Below, one piece after another: positions 22,210 to 25,745 of a DNA stretch of 25,745 nucleotides (positions are counted from its first letter, which is position 1; each line of letters begins with the position of its first letter). The DNA comes from Marinospirillum sp. Lineage in GTDB: Bacteria; Pseudomonadota; Gammaproteobacteria; Pseudomonadales; Halomonadaceae. Under the pieces are notes generated by a model. That model searched no databases, was not told the origin of the DNA, and worked only from the letters and a program-made list of their open reading frames with translations. The stretch lies in the NCBI GenBank assembly GCA_007119985.1, contig SKOQ01000234.1, positions 1 to 25,745 on the forward strand, read 5' to 3'. The position numbers were made by a program, and so were the translations under genes.

Positions 22210-22689
22210 ATGTCTGTCACTCTCGGCCAAGCTGTACCCCACTTTACCGCTGAGGCGACCAGCGCAACACAGGTCGATCTAGCTGCACTCAAGGGACATA
22301 AACTAGTCATCTACTTTTACCCCAAGGATTCAACACCTGGCTGCACCACGGAAGGGCAAGATTTCCGGGATCTCTACCCTGCCTTCCAACAAGCCAATAC
22401 CGTCATTCTGGGCGTCTCTCGTGATGGTATGCGCAGCCATGAAAATTTTAAAGCCAAACATGCCTTTCCTTTTGAATTGATCAGTGACAAGGACGAACAG
22501 CTCTGTCGTTTATTTGATGTGATCCGTCTCAAAAAAATGTATGGCAAAGAGCACTGGGGCGTGGAACGCAGTACCTTTTTGATTGATGAGCAAGGTGTAC
22601 TGCAACAAGAGTGGCGCAAGGTGAAGGTGCCAGGCCATGCTCAGGCTGTGCTAGAAGCCGTGCAAGCCAGTACCTCGCCCACTCATTAA
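22210..22689 (+). CDS. bcp: Peroxiredoxin of the BCP/PrxQ family
   Basis: Thiol peroxidase that reduces hydrogen peroxide and organic hydroperoxides in the cytosol. The 159-residue product has the thioredoxin-fold core KLVIYFYPKDSTPGCTTEG with peroxidatic Cys45. Later ERSTFLIDEQGV and a basic C-terminal segment fit the family. E. coli BCP has a resolving cysteine at position 50; here it is Gln. The only other cysteine is Cys99 (QLCRLFDV), so the enzyme may act as a one-Cys type or use Cys99. GGAGG lies four bases before the ATG. Its TAA shares the palindrome TTAA with the stop of the convergent protease gene. Confidence 0.94.
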   Translation: MSVTLGQAVPHFTAEATSATQVDLAALKGHKLVIYFYPKDSTPGCTTEGQDFRDLYPAFQQANTVILGVSRDGMRSHENFKAKHAFPFELISDKDEQLCRLFDVIRLKKMYGKEHWGVERSTFLIDEQGVLQQEWRKVKVPGHAQAVLEAVQASTSPTH

Positions 22690-24182
22690 AAACCGGTTTG
22701 CTCCAGACGCTCACGTAAGCTCTGGAGCTCTCTTTGCCTTTCACGCAAGGCCGCGATCCTAGCCCAAGGAGCTTGCTCAGTCTGAGCGGTGCTCATCGCC
22801 AGCTCCATTTGATTGGCCGCTTGGCTTAATCGTCCAGTGAGCTGAAAGTATTCAGCGCGAGCTTGATGCACCAGCACACGCTGATCAGACATGCCCGCCG
22901 CTTCTGCCAGATAAAACCAGATAAACGGATCTCGGGGGCGGAGCTGGCTTAAACGCTGCAAGGTACGGCGCGCACGATCCCAGTCCTGCTTTTGTTGTGC
23001 CAACTCAGCTTGCAGCCATAAAAAAGAAGCCGAATCAGGCATCACTCTCAGCCAATCTTCGAGCAGGCTCTCAGCTGTTTCCAGTCTTTGCTGCTGCATC
23101 AGCCATTCAATACGCAGGTATTGCAGAATCAAATGCTCGGGCTCGGCTTCTAAGAGCGACTGCCAGAGCACTTCAGCCGCATCGGCATCCGGCGTATTGA
23201 GCAGCTGTGCATAAAGGCGACCCGCATCACTGAGTGTCTGACGGCGCAAAAATGACCAAGCCTCTTCTGGCTGAGGATACTGAGCAAAAACTTGGCGCAG
23301 GCGGAGCAATTCATAGCTCAATCCATGCGTCACACGATCCGCTTCACCACTTTGATCCGCACGCGAGAAGGCATCCGCAATCCGGTTTTGTGTCAGCGGG
23401 TGCGTCATTAAAAACTCAGGAGCACGTCCACTTAATTGAGCAAGGCGCTGCATATGCTCAAACATCCGTGGCATAGCGTGGGGCGAATAGCCAGCCGCGG
23501 TCAGGGTCTCCATACCAACGCGGTCCGCCTCCTGCTCAAAAGAGCGACTCCAGGCCAATTGCGATTGAATATTGGCCGCCTGCGCCGTGGCGATGGTGGC
23601 AATCCCCGCATCAGCATGGCCTTGACTGGCGACGAGGATACCGGCCAACAAGCCGGCCATGGTTGACCACTGGAGATTGCGACTGGCTTCGAGGCGACGC
23701 GCAAAGTGCCTTTGACTGATATGCGCTAATTCGTGTGCCAGCACCGAGACAAATTCATCTTCGTTCACAGCAAAGATCCACAGACCCGTGTTCACCCCGA
23801 CCACACCACCTGGCACCGCAAAGGCATTCAGGCGCGGCTGATCCACCAGCAGCACATCCAACTGTTGGATCTCTAGCGCTGGGTTGTAGGTCGCCAAACC
23901 TTGCAGCAAGTCTTCAAGATAATACTGGGTGACAGGATCATGTTTGAGCCGAGCTTGAGCTCGGAATTGGCGCAGCCAAGCCTGACCGAGCCAATGCTCT
24001 TGGTGCACACTCACTTCGTAAGAGCCAGAGTGTCCCAACGTGGGTAAGCGGGCGTCCTCTCCAGCTTGCAAGGGCGCAATCAGGACCAGAAAAGCCAAGA
24101 ACATCGCTTTCAGGGTGCAGACCAAAAAGAAGTGCAGATTCAGTCGCCAGAAAGAAAGAAGGTTCAACATCGATGAGCGCAT
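22686..24182 (-). CDS. BepA-like M48 family metalloprotease with TPR tail
   Basis: Periplasmic zinc protease and chaperone for outer-membrane protein quality control, acting with the BAM complex in E. coli (BepA/YfgC, 487 aa). From ATG 24182 (AGGA six bases upstream) it has 498 residues; ATG 24209 is also in frame. A hydrophobic export signal ends near LQAGEDARLP. The zinc site is HELAH, about residues 150-154, with the third ligand in FEQEADRVGM. The family HPLTQNRIADAF segment follows the protease domain. About residues 290-490 are helical TPR-like repeats (LLEAEPEHLILQYLRIEW..., LEDWLRVMPDSASFLWLQ...). Presence of bamC nearby fits the role. It diverges from the tusA-like gene and overlaps bcp by four bases. 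Confidence 0.9.
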   Translation of the reverse strand: MRSSMLNLLSFWRLNLHFFLVCTLKAMFLAFLVLIAPLQAGEDARLPTLGHSGSYEVSVHQEHWLGQAWLRQFRAQARLKHDPVTQYYLEDLLQGLATYNPALEIQQLDVLLVDQPRLNAFAVPGGVVGVNTGLWIFAVNEDEFVSVLAHELAHISQRHFARRLEASRNLQWSTMAGLLAGILVASQGHADAGIATIATAQAANIQSQLAWSRSFEQEADRVGMETLTAAGYSPHAMPRMFEHMQRLAQLSGRAPEFLMTHPLTQNRIADAFSRADQSGEADRVTHGLSYELLRLRQVFAQYPQPEEAWSFLRRQTLSDAGRLYAQLLNTPDADAAEVLWQSLLEAEPEHLILQYLRIEWLMQQQRLETAESLLEDWLRVMPDSASFLWLQAELAQQKQDWDRARRTLQRLSQLRPRDPFIWFYLAEAAGMSDQRVLVHQARAEYFQLTGRLSQAANQMELAMSTAQTEQAPWARIAALRERQRELQSLRERLEQTGF

Positions 24183-24252
24183 TCCAAATCCTATTGCATT
24201 CAATGGCATTATCAGTATCTTAGGGTGACTTTATCAGACAAGGCAAACCCCA

Positions 24253-24510
24253 ATGGATTCCAGTCTTTTTGCACAACTTACACAGGCCGCCGACCAACAG
24301 CTTGATGCCCAAGGTTTAGCCTGTCCTCTTCCCCTTCTTAAAGCTAAACTCGCTTTACAAGGGTTGAAGACTGGCAACAAGCTCCTTGTGATTGCCAGCG
24401 ACCCTGGCTCTTGGGATGATTTATTCAGCTACACCCAACTCAGCGAGCACCAAATGCTGGAGCGCCACGAGCAAGATCAACGCTACTATTTCTTAATTGA
24501 AAAGGGATAA
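24253..24510 (+). CDS. TusA-family sulfur carrier protein
   Basis: An 85-residue protein of the TusA/SirA fold. The signature LDAQGLACPLPLLKAKLALQ contains the CPxP motif; Cys24 is the persulfide-carrying residue. The rest follows the fold: LKTGNKLLVIASDPGSWDDL, then a short C-terminal strand (YYFLIEKG). TusA proteins relay sulfur for thiouridine, molybdenum cofactor or other uses. Its place between a BepA-like gene and perM corresponds to P. aeruginosa PA1006, which has been tied to molybdenum homeostasis and nitrate use, so it may be that paralogue and not the tRNA-specific TusA. Ribosome site AAGG about nine bases upstream; perM starts five bases after the stop. Confidence 0.9.
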   Translation: MDSSLFAQLTQAADQQLDAQGLACPLPLLKAKLALQGLKTGNKLLVIASDPGSWDDLFSYTQLSEHQMLERHEQDQRYYFLIEKG

Positions 24511-24515
24511 GTCAC

Positions 24516-25610
24516 ATGTCATTTAAAGGTGTGGTCCACGGCTGGGTTCACCGCTATTTTTCTGATGAAGAAGCCGTGATCTTTGCGCTTTTGTTGACAC
24601 TCTTCTTTGCCGCACTGATTTTTGTGGGCTCAATGCTGATGCCCTTTCTGACGGCAGTGGTGGTGTCCTATCTTTTGCAGGGGCTCGTCCTTCAGCTGCA
24701 GCGCCTAAAAATCCCTGAAATACTGGCTATTCTACTCGCCTTCAGCCTCTTTATGAGCCTGCTGGTGGCGGCTATCTTCTGGTTGCTACCGATGATCTGG
24801 CATCAGGTCGTGAGCTTAATCCGTGAACTACCTGGGATGCTACACACCTCCCAAGATTGGCTCAATAGCTTGCATGAGAGCTATCCACAGCTCATTTCTC
24901 AAGAGCAGGCCAATTCCTTGCTCAACGATGCGATTAGAGAGCTGCGCCATATTGGACAGGTGTTGGTTTCTCTGTCTTTATCCAGCCTACCGAGCCTGCT
25001 CGCTTGGTTAGTGTATCTGGTTTTAGTGCCGATTTTGGTGTTTTTTATGCTCAAAGATCAGCGTAAGCTCACAGATTTCGTCATCAGCCTGATGCCGCGT
25101 AAACGTCAGCTGATGACGCAAATTTGGCAAGAGATGGATGCACAAATCGCCAATTATATTCGCGGCAAATCCTTGGAGATCCTGATTGTTGCGGGGGTCA
25201 CTTGGTTATGCTTTAGATGGCTAGGGCTGAACTACGCCGAATTGCTGGCGCTGCTGGTTGGTTTTTCTGTCTTAGTGCCCTATATCGGTGCTGCGGTGGT
25301 CACCCTGCCTGTTGCACTGATTGCCCTTTTTCAGTTTGGCTTTACCAGTGACTTTGTTTGGGTCATCGTGATCTACGGCATTATTCAAGCACTGGACGGC
25401 AACGTGTTGGTACCCCTGCTCTTTTCTGAGGCGGTGAACCTGCATCCTGTCTCGATTATTCTGGCCGTGCTCTTCTTTGGTGGACTCTGGGGCTTCTGGG
25501 GCGTCTTCTTTGCGATTCCGCTGGCCACCTTTATTAAGGCCATCGTCAATGCTTGGCCCCGTGCCCTGCAAGATATACCGCCTTCCCACCCAGACTCAAC
25601 AGCTAGCTAG
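24516..25610 (+). CDS. perM: AI-2E family / PerM-like inner-membrane protein
   Basis: A 364-residue membrane protein of the AI-2E transporter (DUF20, PerM) family, with about eight hydrophobic segments. Features: the first spans at about 20-90, a long amphipathic stretch with HQVVSLIRELPGMLHTSQDW, then LVYLVLVPILVFFMLKDQRKL, IANYIRGKSLEILIVAGVTW and the C-terminal PVSIILAVLFFGGLWGFWGV, which are typical family blocks. The family is reported to include autoinducer-2 exporters and sodium/proton antiporters; substrate here is unknown. The start overlaps closely with the tusA-like stop (five bases), so co-transcription is likely. Confidence 0.9.
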   Translation: MSFKGVVHGWVHRYFSDEEAVIFALLLTLFFAALIFVGSMLMPFLTAVVVSYLLQGLVLQLQRLKIPEILAILLAFSLFMSLLVAAIFWLLPMIWHQVVSLIRELPGMLHTSQDWLNSLHESYPQLISQEQANSLLNDAIRELRHIGQVLVSLSLSSLPSLLAWLVYLVLVPILVFFMLKDQRKLTDFVISLMPRKRQLMTQIWQEMDAQIANYIRGKSLEILIVAGVTWLCFRWLGLNYAELLALLVGFSVLVPYIGAAVVTLPVALIALFQFGFTSDFVWVIVIYGIIQALDGNVLVPLLFSEAVNLHPVSIILAVLFFGGLWGFWGVFFAIPLATFIKAIVNAWPRALQDIPPSHPDSTAS

Positions 25611-25643
25611 GACGCCCTTTCACACCCGCCTTCCGACTCAGAT

Positions 25644-25680
25644 CAGCCTAAACCCCTTTATTGACAAGGGTTTTAGGCTG
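25644..25680. terminator. Strong hairpin downstream of perM
   Basis: Arms 25644-25658 and 25666-25680 form nine pairs (CAGCCTAAA/TTTAGGCTG), one mismatch and five more pairs around a 7-base loop. No T-run follows, so it may be a Rho-assisted or stabilising 3' structure, not a classical intrinsic terminator. It begins 33 bases after the perM stop. Confidence 0.5.
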
Positions 25681-25700
25681 GGACATCCGCCGTGTTGCAT

Positions 25701-25730
25701 TTGACCTCCTCCTCCACTCTGGGCTATAAA
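25701..25730 (+). promoter_or_regulatory. Strong sigma-70-type promoter reading out of the window
   Basis: TTGACC (25701-25706) and TATAAA (25725-25730) match consensus at five of six positions each, with an 18-base spacer. The bases after the -10 (AGCGGTGC) are G/C-rich, as in stringently controlled stable-RNA promoters. The transcript would start near 25737; its gene lies beyond the right edge. Confidence 0.6.
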
Positions 25731-25745
25731 AGCGGTGCAGCTAGA

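Noticed and set aside
1..25745. CRISPR arrays, insertion sequences, prophage or toxin-antitoxin genes
   Set aside because: No regularly spaced direct repeats, transposase motifs, integrase or phage structural genes were seen; gene content and order are core-genome-like.

Overview
The window looks like chromosomal housekeeping DNA from a free-living gammaproteobacterium, probably of the Oceanospirillales/Pseudomonadales kind and possibly marine. This rests on protein resemblance and gene order, not on a database search. Two blocks keep orders I recall from Pseudomonas aeruginosa: HAD / rppH / ptsP ... TSUP permease / lgt / thyA ... folA (around PA0335-PA0350), and M48 protease / TusA-like / perM / bcp / dapA / bamC / metallo-hydrolase / purC (around PA1005-PA1013). 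No insertion sequence, prophage gene, CRISPR array, tRNA or rRNA is visible.

Layout. At 1-2803 is the end of a sodium-pumping oxaloacetate decarboxylase operon (oadA cut at the left edge, then oadB), closed by a bidirectional terminator. At 2804-3209 is a gap that holds an apparently overlooked 38-codon acidic peptide gene on the minus strand, with a good ribosome site and a structured upstream region; it shares the oad terminator. At 3210-4603 a GNAT acetyltransferase diverges from a two-CBS-domain protein. At 4674-11111 lies a long minus-strand run: hybrid-kinase-like sensor, TSUP permease, lgt, thyA, folA and a ProQ/FinO-domain protein. At 11312-14050, on the plus strand, are a TANGO2/NRDE protein and a large YcbB-type L,D-transpeptidase, which overlaps the 3' end of ptsP. 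At 14004-16802 is rppH-ptsP (minus), divergent from a HAD phosphatase and trmO (plus, 16922-18329). From 18420 to 21965 the minus strand reads dapA-bamC-metallo-hydrolase-purC. From 22210 come bcp (plus), a BepA-like M48 protease (minus), and tusA-like and perM genes (plus). The right edge carries a strong-looking promoter that reads out of the window.

How the genes fit together. Several products act at the envelope: Lgt (lipoprotein lipidation), BamC (a lipoprotein that would need Lgt), BepA-like protease (outer-membrane quality control), the L,D-transpeptidase (peptidoglycan crosslinks) and DapA (makes the precursor of meso-diaminopimelate, a peptidoglycan component and lysine precursor). 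ThyA and FolA are metabolically paired, since dihydrofolate made by ThyA is re-reduced by FolA. RppH, the ProQ-like protein and TrmO act on RNA.

The least ordinary items are the 38-aa peptide gene with its leader, the sensor protein whose kinase core has lost its phospho-acceptor histidine while its receiver looks intact, and the ProQ/FinO domain attached to a long N-terminal coiled coil. I did not find a convincing multi-gene undescribed system.
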